Positions 8,721 through 17,941 of a DNA stretch of 35,876 bases are shown one piece after another. The stretch comes from Gemmatimonadota bacterium (GTDB lineage Bacteria; Gemmatimonadota; Gemmatimonadetes; Gemmatimonadales; GWC2-71-9), in contig QKDC01000109.1 in the NCBI GenBank assembly GCA_003246755.1, positions 1 through 35,876 on the forward strand. The letters are read 5' to 3'. How positions within the stretch are numbered: position 1 is the stretch's first letter; every line of letters starts with the position of its first letter. The notes below the pieces were generated by a model. It had not been told where the DNA came from and made no database searches. It was given only the letters and a program-made list of their open reading frames with translations. The position numbers and the translations under genes were made by a program.

Positions 8721-10091
8721 TCACAGCCCGTAGCGATCCATGCGACGATAAAGTGCGCTGCGGCTCAAGCCGAGCACTTTCGCGGCTTCAGTTACGTTCC
8801 GACCACATCGTTCCAGGGTTTCCCGGATCAGCCGACGTTCGGCCTCTTCGATGGTCACGGCGTCCGACGACCCGACGCCACTCCCGGTCGTGGTCCGTCC
8901 TGGCATTCCCAGTCCGAGATCCTCGGACTCGACCGTGGTGCCTTGTGCCATCAGCACTGCCCGCTCGACGGCGTGATCGAGTTCCCGGACATTTCCTGGC
9001 CATGGGTGGTTCATCAGCGCGTCGATGGCTTCCGCGCTGAATCCCGTCAGCGACTTCCCGTAACGCCTGCCGTACTTGGCGAGGTAGCGCGCAGCATGCG
9101 GACCGATGTCTTCGCGCCGCTCTCTCAGCGGGGGAAGATGAATCTCCACCGTGTTCAGCCGGAAGAGCAGGTCTTCTCTAAACCGCCCCTCAGAGACCTC
9201 TCGGCCGATGTCGGCATTGGTAGCAGAGAGAATTCGAACGTCGGCCTTCCGGGTGCGTGAGGAGCCCACCGGTTCGAACTCTCCCGTCTGCAACACCCGG
9301 AGCAAAGTGGCCTGCATGGCGGGGGAAATACTGGCGATCTCGTCGAGGAACAGCGTACCGTGATCGGCGACCTGAAACCTGCCGGCGCGGTCTTGCTTGG
9401 CATCGGTAAATGCGCCGCGCACATGGCCGAAGAGTTCGCTTTCGAAGACTTGCTCCGACAACCCGCCCATGTTCACCGTGACGAAAGGTCGTTCTGCTCT
9501 GGGGGAGGAGGCATGAAGGCAACGGGCAACGACCTCCTTGCCGGTACCATGTTCCCCGGTGATGAGCACATTCGCATCCGAGGGACCCACTCGGGCCATG
9601 AGACGGAGCACCGGCTGCATGGCGGGTGAGTCGGCGATGAAGACCGGAGCGCCTTCATGTCGGAGCAAGCGATTCTCTGCTTCCAAGCCCCGACTGCGTC
9701 GTAAGGCCTGGGTAAACCGGATCTGGGTGTCGAGCGTGGTCAGAAGCCGAGCATTGTCCCACGGCTTCTCGACATAGTCGCGCGCCCCCTTCTGGATGGC
9801 CTCGACCGCTCCCTCGATGCTCCCCCAGGCGGTCATCACCACCACCGGGAGCGTGTCGTCCAGAGCCCGAATTTGGGAAAGCAGATCCAGGCCTTCTCTT
9901 CCCGATGTGGTATCTCTGCTGTAATTGAGATCCATCAGGACGAGGTCGAACTCCGATGTGCCGAGCGCCTCGAGGACGTGTTGGGGAGACGTGACCGTCT
10001 GAAGGGAGTAACCCTCCCCTTTGAGAAGGAGCCTGAGGGCCTCGAGGACGTCCGACTGGTCATCCGCAACCAGAATGCGCGAAGTCTTCAT
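8721..10091 (-). CDS. NtrC-family sigma-54-dependent response regulator
   Basis: 456 residues from ATG at 10091. The receiver domain (1-120) has phospho-acceptor Asp54 (LVLMDLN), Thr87 and Lys109. The AAA+ domain (about 148-375) has Walker A GEHGTGKE (179-186), the sigma-54 contact loop GAFTDA (226-231), Walker B GTLFLDEI (245-252) and an arginine-finger region FREDLLFRLN. A Fis-type helix-turn-helix ends the protein (NVTEAAKVLGLSRSALYRR, 432-450). It activates sigma-54 promoters when phosphorylated, most likely by the kinase that follows after 1 nt. The contact loop has Asp where the classic GAFTGA has Gly. A sigma-54-like promoter and a large dyad lie upstream of this operon at 17781-17908, so autoregulation is likely. 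A gap of 109 nt separates it from the permease gene, so an extra internal promoter is possible. Confidence 0.93.
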   Translation of the reverse strand: MKTSRILVADDQSDVLEALRLLLKGEGYSLQTVTSPQHVLEALGTSEFDLVLMDLNYSRDTTSGREGLDLLSQIRALDDTLPVVVMTAWGSIEGAVEAIQKGARDYVEKPWDNARLLTTLDTQIRFTQALRRSRGLEAENRLLRHEGAPVFIADSPAMQPVLRLMARVGPSDANVLITGEHGTGKEVVARCLHASSPRAERPFVTVNMGGLSEQVFESELFGHVRGAFTDAKQDRAGRFQVADHGTLFLDEIASISPAMQATLLRVLQTGEFEPVGSSRTRKADVRILSATNADIGREVSEGRFREDLLFRLNTVEIHLPPLRERREDIGPHAARYLAKYGRRYGKSLTGFSAEAIDALMNHPWPGNVRELDHAVERAVLMAQGTTVESEDLGLGMPGRTTTGSGVGSSDAVTIEEAERRLIRETLERCGRNVTEAAKVLGLSRSALYRRMDRYGL

Positions 10092-10200
10092 GATGGGAAA
10101 GAAATACTACCCCATGGCGCTCGTGCTGGTAGGCCCCGCACCCAAGGGGGTTCCAAGGAGTCCATCGCCGATGACGAAACGCAGGGCTCCGGCGGACGGG

Positions 10201-12621
10201 CTATTCGAAGCGCAGCGCCTCGACGGGATCGACCCGTGCGGCACGTCGCGCCGGGACGAAGGAGGCCAACACGGCCACAGCGATGAGGATGAGCGGTACG
10301 AGGGTGAACGTGAGCGGGTCGTGTGGCTCGACCCCGAACAGGAAGCCCCCCACGACGGTGGCCAAGAGCCAGGAGGCGATGCCTCCGACGATGACTCCGA
10401 TGACCGCCAGACGCAGGCCTCGCCCCATGACGTGGAGGGTGACCTGTGAGGGAGGTGCGCCAAGCGCCAGCCGAACCCCGAACTCACGAGTGCGGCGCGC
10501 CACGACATAGGCCAAGACGCCGTAGAGTCCGATGGCCGCCAAACCCACGGCGAGCAGGCTAAAGAGACTCACAAGGGTCGCGATGACTCGGTATTGTCCC
10601 GTCTCGGTGGCGAGGATCTGATCGAGAGTCGTCACCGTCGACAGCACGAGGTTGGGGTCCAAGGCCCGGATCTCTCGTTCAACCTGGGGGTATGCCGCGA
10701 GAGCACTGGCGGACGTCTCGACCAAGAGGGAGAGGCGAGGCCGATTCAGCTGAAGAGGTGAGACATAGAGTTGCAGTTCGGGGGTTTCGCCGAGCTGATA
10801 GTAGGTCGCATCGCGGGCGACGCCGACAACCACAAACGTCCTCGCTCCAGCGCCGATCTCCCGCCCGAGAGGGTCTTCCTCGCCCCAGACTCGGCGAGCG
10901 AAGGCCTCATTGATCACCGCAACCCGTGTCGCCGTCTCATCGTCGCTCCATTGGAGGGCCCGTCCGGTCACGATCGGGATTTCCATCAGGTCGAAGTAGC
11001 CCGGGCTCACAACGTTTGCCCCGGTATCCAGTGACGATCCCAAGTCGGTTTGAGAACCAGCCGGCACGGGAAGCGTCGTTGACCACATTCCTCGAAATGG
11101 GAGCATTGCCGTCGACGCTGCGTTCGTTATCCCCGGGAGGCTGCGGATTCTTGGAAGGGCCTCACGAAGAAACTGACGGGTTTCAGTGTCCGAATACCCT
11201 GCGGCTCGAAGGTCGACCGTCACCGCGAGCCGATTCTCAGTTTCGAAGCCGACGTCAACCGCAGTGACGCGGTCGAGGCTTCGCAGAAACAAGGTCGCGC
11301 CACTGACGAGAAGCAGGGAGAGCGCCATTTGACCGATTACGAGGCCGCTTCTCAGACGCGATCGCCCGCTGGAACTCGTCGATGTCTTGAGTTCCTCAAC
11401 GGTTTCGGGTCGCGACGCGAGGAGTGCCGGAGCCAGTCCGAAAAGGAAGACCGTTCCCAAGGCAATCGCCATGGTGGCCCCGAAGACGACCCAGTCGGGC
11501 CGGAATGTCACCCCATACTCCCCGGGTATCAGGCGAGCGGCAGCCCCTGCCGACCAATTGGCGATGAGGAACCCAAGCCCGCCGCTGAAGATGGCCAGAA
11601 CGGTGCTCTCCAGGAGGAGCTGTGCGACCAACCGCCTGCGACTCGCGCCCAAAGCCAGGCGGACTCCGAATTCCTTGCCACGGGATGATGAGCGCGCTAG
11701 GAGAAGGATTGCGATGTTGGAACACGCCACGAGAAGGACCAAACCCACAGCCGTGCTCAGGAGCCTGAACAACTGTACGAGCCGCTGACGCACTACCGGG
11801 TGGAAGTGATAATCTGCCGAAACCAGGACCCCGGTGTTCGCATTCCAATCCGAGTATTCCCGCGCGAGTCGGTCGCCCAGTTGAGTGATCTGATCGCGTG
11901 CCGCTTCGAAACCGATTCCTGGCGCGATTCGCCCAATCCCATCGAGCCACAAGTCGACCTCGCCGGGGACACGGGCGAGCAGGTCCCCACCCGAGGGCAT
12001 GACGGCTGGTTGCATGGTGAGCGGCACCCAGAGATCCGGGGTGGCCTCTCCGGGGCTGAGTCCGCGGAACCCAGCCGGGCCAACGCCGACGATTTCAAAC
12101 GGGACCCCATTGATATCGAGTCGAGTACCGAGAACCCCGGGGTCCGCATTGAGGTGCCTCCGCCAGAACCCATCGCTGACGACCGTCACTGCACCCGCTC
12201 GCGGAACGCGGGCTTCCTCGGATCGGAACATCCGTCCCAGGGTCGCGGGAACCCCGAGCACCTCGAAATAGTTCCCGGACACCAGCCCGAGATCGGCCTG
12301 GGTGTTCCGTTCACCAACCCGAGTCATGACCGTCTGGGTTTCGCGCATGTAGGCGGCGAACCCAGACAGCACCGTGTTGTACTCCTGGTAGAAGAGATAG
12401 TCTGGATAGGAGAGGGATCCGGGAGAACCTTCTACGGTCCGATTCACCCTGACCAGCCGCGCGGGCTCCAGGACGTGTGGTGGAGGAGTGAGGAAGAGCG
12501 TGTTGACCAGGGTGAAGATGGTACTACTCGCGCCGATCCCCAGTCCGAGCACCACTACGACGATCGTGCTGAAGCCAGGGTACTTGATCAATTGGCGAAG
12601 CGCGAGTCGTAACTGGGTCAT
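10201..12621 (-). CDS. ADOP/MacB-type ABC transporter permease (FtsX domains)
   Basis: 806 residues from ATG at 12621, with GAGGAGG 8 nt upstream. The start (LRLALRQLIKYPGFSTIVVVVLGLGIGASSTIF) is the typical opening of the acidobacterial duplicated orphan permease family: one helix, a large extracytoplasmic MacB periplasmic core, three helices (near 280-430), then a second copy of core and three helices to the C-terminus, ending ARRAARVDPVEALRFE. It belongs to the inner membrane part of a mechanotransmission ABC exporter. Its start lies 3 nt after the stop of the related permease upstream. The two permeases differ clearly, so they may form a heterodimer served by the two ATPases. Substrate not predictable. 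Confidence 0.9.
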   Translation of the reverse strand: MTQLRLALRQLIKYPGFSTIVVVVLGLGIGASSTIFTLVNTLFLTPPPHVLEPARLVRVNRTVEGSPGSLSYPDYLFYQEYNTVLSGFAAYMRETQTVMTRVGERNTQADLGLVSGNYFEVLGVPATLGRMFRSEEARVPRAGAVTVVSDGFWRRHLNADPGVLGTRLDINGVPFEIVGVGPAGFRGLSPGEATPDLWVPLTMQPAVMPSGGDLLARVPGEVDLWLDGIGRIAPGIGFEAARDQITQLGDRLAREYSDWNANTGVLVSADYHFHPVVRQRLVQLFRLLSTAVGLVLLVACSNIAILLLARSSSRGKEFGVRLALGASRRRLVAQLLLESTVLAIFSGGLGFLIANWSAGAAARLIPGEYGVTFRPDWVVFGATMAIALGTVFLFGLAPALLASRPETVEELKTSTSSSGRSRLRSGLVIGQMALSLLLVSGATLFLRSLDRVTAVDVGFETENRLAVTVDLRAAGYSDTETRQFLREALPRIRSLPGITNAASTAMLPFRGMWSTTLPVPAGSQTDLGSSLDTGANVVSPGYFDLMEIPIVTGRALQWSDDETATRVAVINEAFARRVWGEEDPLGREIGAGARTFVVVGVARDATYYQLGETPELQLYVSPLQLNRPRLSLLVETSASALAAYPQVEREIRALDPNLVLSTVTTLDQILATETGQYRVIATLVSLFSLLAVGLAAIGLYGVLAYVVARRTREFGVRLALGAPPSQVTLHVMGRGLRLAVIGVIVGGIASWLLATVVGGFLFGVEPHDPLTFTLVPLILIAVAVLASFVPARRAARVDPVEALRFE

Positions 12622-12624
12622 GGT

Positions 12625-15057
12625 CTAGCCCTCCTCGCTCAGCACCACCACGGGGTCGACGCGAGTCGCCCGTCGGGCGGGAAGGTAGGCGGCAAGGAGC
12701 GCTACACTCGCGAGCCCCGCCGAAACAATGGCGAAGACGACTGGATCGATGGGTGTCACCTCATACAGCAGCCCGCTCAACATTCTCGTCAGCGCGACCG
12801 ATGCGACGAGACCGAGCATCACCCCCAAGGCGGTGAGGCGGAGCGCGCGCGTGGTGACCCATCGAATGACCTCGGCTGCTCCCGCCCCGAGGGCGATCCG
12901 AATCCCGATTTCACGTTGGCGGCGGGTCACGGCATAGGACATGACACCGAAGATGCCGAGGGCGGCAAGCGCCAATGCGGATGCGCCGAAGGCCGTCAAC
13001 AGTCTGGTGATTGACGTGCTCTGTCCCATGGCGCGTTCCACGAGGTTATCCAACGGTTGAAGGCGGGAAACCGGTACACTCGGATCGAGTCTAGTGACCA
13101 CCTCGCGAAGCGATCCGGCCGCCTGCGAGGGTGGGACCGAGGTCCTCAAAGCAATCCGGAGGCCCATGCCCCAACGGACACCCGTCTGTTCGAAGGGGAC
13201 ATAGACTTGAATCCGCGAGGGCTCGGTGAGTTCGTAGTGCCGGACATTGCGGGCGACACCAACCACGGTCCGATACACTGGAGTCGAGGCAGAATCGGTC
13301 TCGAAGGTGATCTGGTGGCCGAGTGGCTCCGCATCGGGCCAGAATCGCTCTGCCATGGTCTCGTCGATGATGGCAACGAGGTTCGAGCCCTGCCGGTCGC
13401 TGGAGGTGAACCCACGTCCGCGGATGATGGGAACACCGAGTGTCTCGAAGTACTCCGGCGAGACAACGTTGTAGAGCACCGACTGGGTCGTTTCCGGAGT
13501 CACGGGGACACCTTCCGGGTGGAGGCCCATCTCCCAGGACCGATCTTCGAGCGGCAGAAGTAAGGTCATGGCCGCCGAGCGGACTCCCGGGATGACCGCT
13601 GCCTCCCCTCGCAACTCGGAATAGAATCCCAGCCAACCTTCCCTGGTGGCGTTGCGTTCCTTGGAGATGGGAACTGACGCTGTGAGGACCGACTCGGGGT
13701 TGAACCCTTTGTCGACGTTCCGGAGCTTGTCCAGTGTACGCAGCATGAGACCGGAGGCGATCAGGAGCACCAGCGCGATGGCCACCTCACCGACCACGAG
13801 CGCCGACCGGAGTCGCTCCCGACCCTGGTCCGTGGTACGAGCCCCCGACTTGAGAGATCCCACGAGATCGGTTCGCGCCATGCGAAATGCAGGGACCAGC
13901 CCGAAGAGCACACCAGCGCCAAGGGCGACCCCGAGCGCGAACACCAGCGAGGTCCAACTCACCTTCACCTGGGCCAACAACAGGGCAGGGACTTGAGCCG
14001 GGAGCAGCCCCATCACGGCCTCGACCGATAGGTAGGCGACTCCGGCCCCCAACAGCCCGCCCATGATCGCGATGACGAACGCCTCGGCGAGCAGCAGAGA
14101 AACGACGTCCGTTTTGGCCGCTCCCAGCGCTCCCCGCACCGCGAGTTCGCGATACCGGTCTTCCCCTCTGGCTAACATCAGATTGCCAACGTTCGCCACC
14201 GCGATCAGGAGCACGAAAACGACGGCTCCCATCAGAAGGTTGAGCGGGGTCTTCACGTCGCCAACGATGAACTCGCTCAAGGTTCGCAGCTCGGGGAGGG
14301 CGGTGTCGTCGCCGGCTTCTGCCCGAACCTCTTGGCCGACCCGAGCCATGTCCTCTCGTGCGGTCTCCAGGCTGACCCCGGATGCGAGACGGCCAAAACC
14401 CCTCGTGCCGAAACTGCTACTTCGGACATCCCAGGGGAGGTTGGGAAGGGTTCCCATGGGTACGTAGAGATCCATCGAAGCCTGCGGAAACCCGACATCC
14501 GGGGGGAGAACTCCGACGATGGTGTATACCTGATCGTCCAACACGAGACTCTGCCCCAGCACATCGGTCTGTCCACCGAAGTGCTGCTGCCAGAAGCCGT
14601 GACTGATGACTGTGACGAAGGGGGCGCCTTCGTGGTCGGGGAGTTCTTCGGGTGTGAGGAGCCGGCCCAGGTGGGGACGGAGCCCCAGAGTTCCAAAGGG
14701 ATCGCCGACGGCAGCCAAGGCATAGATGGCCTGAGCCGGTCCCCGACCGGTCAGGGTCATCCCCCAATCTGCTCCTGCGGCGAAGGATTCGAAGACCCGA
14801 TTCTTGTCTCGCCAGTCACGATAATTCGGCAGGGAGAGCGAGATCGGGAAACCGGTGTGCGCCCTGACGTCGATGGTGACCAATCGGTCGGCGTCCCTGA
14901 AGGGCAGGGGTTGGAGAATCACTCCATTGAACACCGTGAACATCGTCGTGTTCGCCGCGATGGCGAGACCGATGGTGCCGATGGCGACGGCAGCATAGGT
15001 CGGTCGCCGCCGGAGAGCCCGCACAGCGTACCGGAAGTTCTTCAGGCTGAACCTCAT
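12625..15057 (-). CDS. ADOP/MacB-type ABC transporter permease (FtsX domains)
   Basis: 810 residues from ATG at 15057 (MRFSLKNFRYAVRALRR). The frame is open to 15153, but the upstream part overlaps the ATPase gene and lacks family similarity. GGAG lies 5 nt before 15057. Same architecture as the next permease: N-terminal helix, MacB-like periplasmic core, three helices, second core and three helices. FtsX-domain motifs are visible, for example ELAVRGALGAAKTDVVSLLLAEA and REIGIRIALGAGAAEVIRW, where the cytosolic coupling helix occurs. It ends ARRATRVDPVVVLSEEG. It starts 11 nt after the ATPase stop. Probable partner of the ATPases and the MacA-like adaptor in a tripartite exporter; substrate unknown. 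Confidence 0.9.
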   Translation of the reverse strand: MRFSLKNFRYAVRALRRRPTYAAVAIGTIGLAIAANTTMFTVFNGVILQPLPFRDADRLVTIDVRAHTGFPISLSLPNYRDWRDKNRVFESFAAGADWGMTLTGRGPAQAIYALAAVGDPFGTLGLRPHLGRLLTPEELPDHEGAPFVTVISHGFWQQHFGGQTDVLGQSLVLDDQVYTIVGVLPPDVGFPQASMDLYVPMGTLPNLPWDVRSSSFGTRGFGRLASGVSLETAREDMARVGQEVRAEAGDDTALPELRTLSEFIVGDVKTPLNLLMGAVVFVLLIAVANVGNLMLARGEDRYRELAVRGALGAAKTDVVSLLLAEAFVIAIMGGLLGAGVAYLSVEAVMGLLPAQVPALLLAQVKVSWTSLVFALGVALGAGVLFGLVPAFRMARTDLVGSLKSGARTTDQGRERLRSALVVGEVAIALVLLIASGLMLRTLDKLRNVDKGFNPESVLTASVPISKERNATREGWLGFYSELRGEAAVIPGVRSAAMTLLLPLEDRSWEMGLHPEGVPVTPETTQSVLYNVVSPEYFETLGVPIIRGRGFTSSDRQGSNLVAIIDETMAERFWPDAEPLGHQITFETDSASTPVYRTVVGVARNVRHYELTEPSRIQVYVPFEQTGVRWGMGLRIALRTSVPPSQAAGSLREVVTRLDPSVPVSRLQPLDNLVERAMGQSTSITRLLTAFGASALALAALGIFGVMSYAVTRRQREIGIRIALGAGAAEVIRWVTTRALRLTALGVMLGLVASVALTRMLSGLLYEVTPIDPVVFAIVSAGLASVALLAAYLPARRATRVDPVVVLSEEG

Positions 15058-15068
15058 GGCCACTCCGA

Positions 15069-15758
15069 TTATGTGGAGGAGACCGGCACGCGGGCCGGGT
15101 CGGCGATCCATCCGTCGAGAAGCTGGATCGTGCGGTTGCCGTAGGCCGCCCACTCTTCGTTGTGGGTGACCTGGATGATCGTGGTGCCCTCCTGGTTCAA
15201 GCGTTTGAGGAGGTCCATGATCATCCGCCCGTGCGTGGTGTGCAGGCTGCCTGTCGGTTCGTCCGCGAGGATGACTTTGGGATTCCCGACAACGGCTCGG
15301 GCCACGGCCACGAGCTGCTGTTGGCCACCGGAGAGCTGGCTGGGGTAGAGATCCTTCTTCCCGACGATTTGGAATCGATCGAGGGTGTCGGCGACGATCG
15401 CTTCGCGCTCACGTCGCGGAACGTCTCGGTATGACAAGGGCAGGTCGAGGTTCTCAGCCACGGTGAGATCGTCGATCAGGTGGTATTGCTGGAACACGAA
15501 GCCGATGTACTGCTTGTTGAGCGCTGCCCGATCCTTGGGTTTGAGGTCATGAACCGATTGATCGAGGAGGAAGTAATCCCCGGTGTACTCGTTGTCGAGC
15601 ATCCCCAGGATACTGAGGAGGGTCGACTTCCCCGCACCCGATGGCCCCATGATGGTGATGAACTCACCGTTCTGAATGTCCAGGTCGACCTGGCGCAGGA
15701 CGTAAACCCGTCCGGTGCCCACCGGATACGACTTTTCAACTCCGCGGAGACGGATCAC
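15069..15758 (-). CDS. MacB/LolD-type ABC transporter ATP-binding protein
   Basis: 229 residues, usual length for this class. Walker A is GPSGAGKST (residues about 39-47), Q-loop VFQQYHL, signature [14 protein letters not shown], Walker [12 protein letters not shown] and H-loop VTHNEEW. These place it with LolD/MacB/FtsE-type ATPases that work with FtsX-domain permeases. After the signature it reads [10 protein letters not shown] where most paralogues have QQQRVAVARA. It lies 7 nt after the other ATPase gene and 11 nt before a permease. Cytosolic motor of the exporter. It is clearly a different sequence from the neighbouring ATPase, suggesting an asymmetric pair. Confidence 0.92.
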   Translation of the reverse strand: MIRLRGVEKSYPVGTGRVYVLRQVDLDIQNGEFITIMGPSGAGKSTLLSILGMLDNEYTGDYFLLDQSVHDLKPKDRAALNKQYIGFVFQQYHLIDDLTVAENLDLPLSYRDVPRREREAIVADTLDRFQIVGKKDLYPSQLSGGQQQLVAVARAVVGNPKVILADEPTGSLHTTHGRMIMDLLKRLNQEGTTIIQVTHNEEWAAYGNRTIQLLDGWIADPARVPVSST

Positions 15759-15765
15759 GGGAGTC

Positions 15766-16458
15766 TCAGTTGTCCTGCACGACCTGACCGTCGAAGAGAT
15801 GCACTTCGCGGTCGGCGTGTTCGGCGTACCGCGGGTCGTGAGTCACCATGCAGATCGTGGAACCGTCCTTGTGAAGCTCCTTCAGGAGGTCCATGACCGC
15901 TCCGCCGTTCTTCGAGTCGAGGTTTCCAGTCGGCTCGTCGGCGAGGAGGATGGCTGGTTTGCCGGCGATGGCCCGCGCGACCGCAACCCGCTGTTGCTGA
16001 CCCCCGGACAGCTGCGAAGGATAGTGCTTGGTGCGGTGTGCCATGCCGACGCGTTCGAGAGCCTCCATGACACGCTCTCTGCGCTCGGCGGTGGGCATCT
16101 TCCTGTAGGTCAGTGGCAGTTCCACGTTCTCGAAGACCGTAAGATCCCCGATCAGATTGAAGGCCTGGAAAATGAACCCGATCTGTCGGTTGCGGACGTA
16201 GGCTTGCTGGGCCGGAGTGAGATTGGCAACCGATTCCCCCGCGAGCGTGTAGCTGCCTGCACTCGGCGTGTCGAGGAGTCCGATGATGGAAAGCAGAGTG
16301 GTCTTGCCGCATCCCGATGGGCCGGCAATGGCGACGTAGTCACCTTCGTTGATGTTGAGATGGATCTCTGACAACGCGTGTGTCTCGACCTCATCGGTCA
16401 GGAACACTTTCTTGATGCCGTCGAGCTTGATCAGCGTTTCTCCGTTGCTGCTTGCCAT
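15766..16458 (-). CDS. MacB/LolD-type ABC transporter ATP-binding protein
   Basis: 230 residues from ATG at 16458. Walker A GPSGCGKTT, Q-loop IFQAFNLI, signature LSGGQQQRVAVARA, Walker B ILLADEPTGNLD and H-loop MVTHDPRYAEHAD are all intact. This is the canonical MacB/LolD ATPase type that drives FtsX-domain permeases. The gene lies 49 nt after the adaptor and 7 nt before the second ATPase. Two ATPases and two permeases in one operon suggest either a heteromeric complex or two pumps sharing one adaptor. Cytosolic, membrane-associated through the permeases. Confidence 0.93.
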   Translation of the reverse strand: MASSNGETLIKLDGIKKVFLTDEVETHALSEIHLNINEGDYVAIAGPSGCGKTTLLSIIGLLDTPSAGSYTLAGESVANLTPAQQAYVRNRQIGFIFQAFNLIGDLTVFENVELPLTYRKMPTAERRERVMEALERVGMAHRTKHYPSQLSGGQQQRVAVARAIAGKPAILLADEPTGNLDSKNGGAVMDLLKELHKDGSTICMVTHDPRYAEHADREVHLFDGQVVQDN

Positions 16459-16507
16459 CGTTGCGTCTCCACGCAGGGGTGAGGCGACATTCCGCCGCCA
16501 GAGTGGG

Positions 16508-17752
16508 CTATTTGATCTTGACGCGATCGAACCGGTCCCATTGGGACATGTCGTTGAGGATCACCACGTCGCCCTCGGCGAGGCCGTCGACGACCTGAAT
16601 CGTGTTCACCGAACTCCGACCCAAACGAATGGTGACGCGTTCGGCGTAGTCGGAACCCTTCACCATACGGAAGAGCCCGACTGTCGTTTCGGCCTGCCCG
16701 AACGCGGGCCGCCCGACGTAGAGGACGTTCTCCAGCCGCTCGATTTCGATCGTGCCGTCCACCGAGAGGTCGGGTCGTGCGCCCAACGGAAGGTCTCCTT
16801 CCAGGGCGACGTCCATTGCGACGGAGGCATTTTCGACCGCCGGATCGATCCGGGCAATGCGGCCGGGGATGGTATCCCGTCGCGTGTCAATCATCACTTT
16901 CTGCCCGATGACGACGTCGCGCGCCTGCACCTGTGGGACTCTGAGCACAGCCTTCAGTCGCTCCGGTTTCACCACCCGTGCCAACGTCTGACCGGGCAGG
17001 ACGTACTGACCCTCTTCGAGCGCCATGTCCTGCAACACCCCGTCGGTTCCCGCCACGACACGCATCGATGCGATGCGTTCCCGCTGGAAGGCAACGATGG
17101 CCGTGAGACTCTTGACCTGACCTTCCTGGACCTGGAGTTGTGGTTCGATGGAGGCCTTCAAGACCTCGAGGCCTTTCTCCTCCAAGGCCATGCGGGTTCG
17201 GTACTCTTCCGCCCGTTCCTTCGCCCCCTCAGCCTCGCTCTCCGAGACCAGGTTCTTCTTGACGAGTTCCTGGGCCACTCGCGCGTTTCGTTCCGCCTCC
17301 AGGTAGAGCGTGCGAGTATTCGCGACCACGCCTTCCTGTGCCAGGCGTTGGGTTTCGAGAGAGGTCCGCAGGGTGACCAAACCGGACTGTGCGGCGGAGA
17401 GTTGTCGTTCGGCTTCGAGGAGTTCGAGCTGGACGTCGGGGTTGCTGAGTTCGAGCAGCACGGTCGTCGCCTCGACGCGAGTGCCGGGTTGGACCAGTTT
17501 CCGCTCAACCCGACCGGCGGTGATGGCCGGAACGAAGCGGATGTTCTCCGGCACCAGAGTTCCAGGGGCTCTGACTTCGCGGACGAGCGTTCCGTATCGG
17601 ACACTATCGACAAGCACCAGCGCCCTATCGACCGTTGGAGCTGCAGGCCCGAGACGGCTCACGCCCCAGGAGACGAGCGCCAAGGCGCCGACGCCGATTC
17701 CGGCATAGATGAACCTGCTTCGCTTCTTTGGTGCCGCGCGTGGTATGTCCAA
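16508..17752 (-). CDS. MacA/HlyD-like periplasmic adaptor of an efflux system
   Basis: 414 residues from TTG at 17752. The start is supported by AAGGAG 8 nt upstream. It has a single N-terminal membrane anchor (about 13-30, FIYAGIGVGALALVSWGV), a first lipoyl half (GTLVPENIRFVPAITAGRV), a long alpha-helical hairpin rich in Glu, Ala and Arg (about 105-235), the second lipoyl half (VVAGTDGVLQDMALEEGQYV), a beta-barrel and a membrane-proximal domain ending in DGLAEGDVVILND. Adaptors of this type bridge inner-membrane pumps and TolC channels. It is the first gene of the unit that also holds the ATPases, permeases, regulator and kinase. The predicted sigma-54 promoter lies about 29 nt upstream. 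Confidence 0.88.
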   Translation of the reverse strand: MDIPRAAPKKRSRFIYAGIGVGALALVSWGVSRLGPAAPTVDRALVLVDSVRYGTLVREVRAPGTLVPENIRFVPAITAGRVERKLVQPGTRVEATTVLLELSNPDVQLELLEAERQLSAAQSGLVTLRTSLETQRLAQEGVVANTRTLYLEAERNARVAQELVKKNLVSESEAEGAKERAEEYRTRMALEEKGLEVLKASIEPQLQVQEGQVKSLTAIVAFQRERIASMRVVAGTDGVLQDMALEEGQYVLPGQTLARVVKPERLKAVLRVPQVQARDVVIGQKVMIDTRRDTIPGRIARIDPAVENASVAMDVALEGDLPLGARPDLSVDGTIEIERLENVLYVGRPAFGQAETTVGLFRMVKGSDYAERVTIRLGRSSVNTIQVVDGLAEGDVVILNDMSQWDRFDRVKIK

Positions 17753-17780
17753 AGGTCAGTCTCCTTGTCCTTGTTTCTAA

Positions 17781-17796
17781 TGGAAACGTCGTGCCA
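17781..17796 (-). promoter_or_regulatory. Putative sigma-54 (-24/-12) promoter of the efflux operon
   Basis: On the minus strand the sequence reads TGGCACGACGTTTCCA. The sigma-54 consensus is TGGCACG, four variable bases, TTGCA/T. The -24 block is perfect and the -12 block differs by one base (TTCC for TTGC), with the exact 10-bp GG-to-C spacing. Transcription would begin near 17770, giving a leader of about 18 nt that contains AAGGAG and the TTG start. The operon encodes a sigma-54-dependent activator. Confidence 0.7.
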
Positions 17797-17874
17797 AGGA
17801 GCCGGAAATCGTATAAGACAAACTAAGGCAACATGTTAGATGAAGTGGGGTTGGTCTGGCGGTGGGTTTTGAGC

Positions 17875-17908
17875 GTTCGGCCATGGGATTCCAATCCCAG
17901 AATCGAAC
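17875..17908. promoter_or_regulatory. Symmetric dyad, candidate upstream activator site
   Basis: GTTCG, 4 nt, TGGGATT, CC, AATCCCA, 4 nt, CGAAC: a perfectly symmetric 34-bp element with 5-bp outer and 7-bp inner arms. Its centre lies about 120 bp upstream of the predicted sigma-54 start, the usual distance for an enhancer bound by an NtrC-type dimer. It also lies just after trpA, but no T-run follows in the trp direction, which argues against an intrinsic terminator. Confidence 0.6.
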
Positions 17909-17941
17909 ACTTGGACGGTCGCAGCCCCGGAGTGGACCTCC

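Noticed and set aside
7493-9260. Two long plus-strand frames (515 and 449 codons)
   Set aside because: They are antisense to the kinase and regulator genes, whose conserved motifs are intact; long antisense frames are usual at this GC content.
17875-17908. tRNA-like T-arm (GTTCGATTC) near the dyad
   Set aside because: No acceptor, anticodon or T-stem pairing can be built around it; the symmetry fits a protein-binding dyad better.
17875-17908. The dyad as the trpA terminator
   Set aside because: No T-run follows in the trp direction and the stem is interrupted by symmetric 4-nt unpaired blocks.
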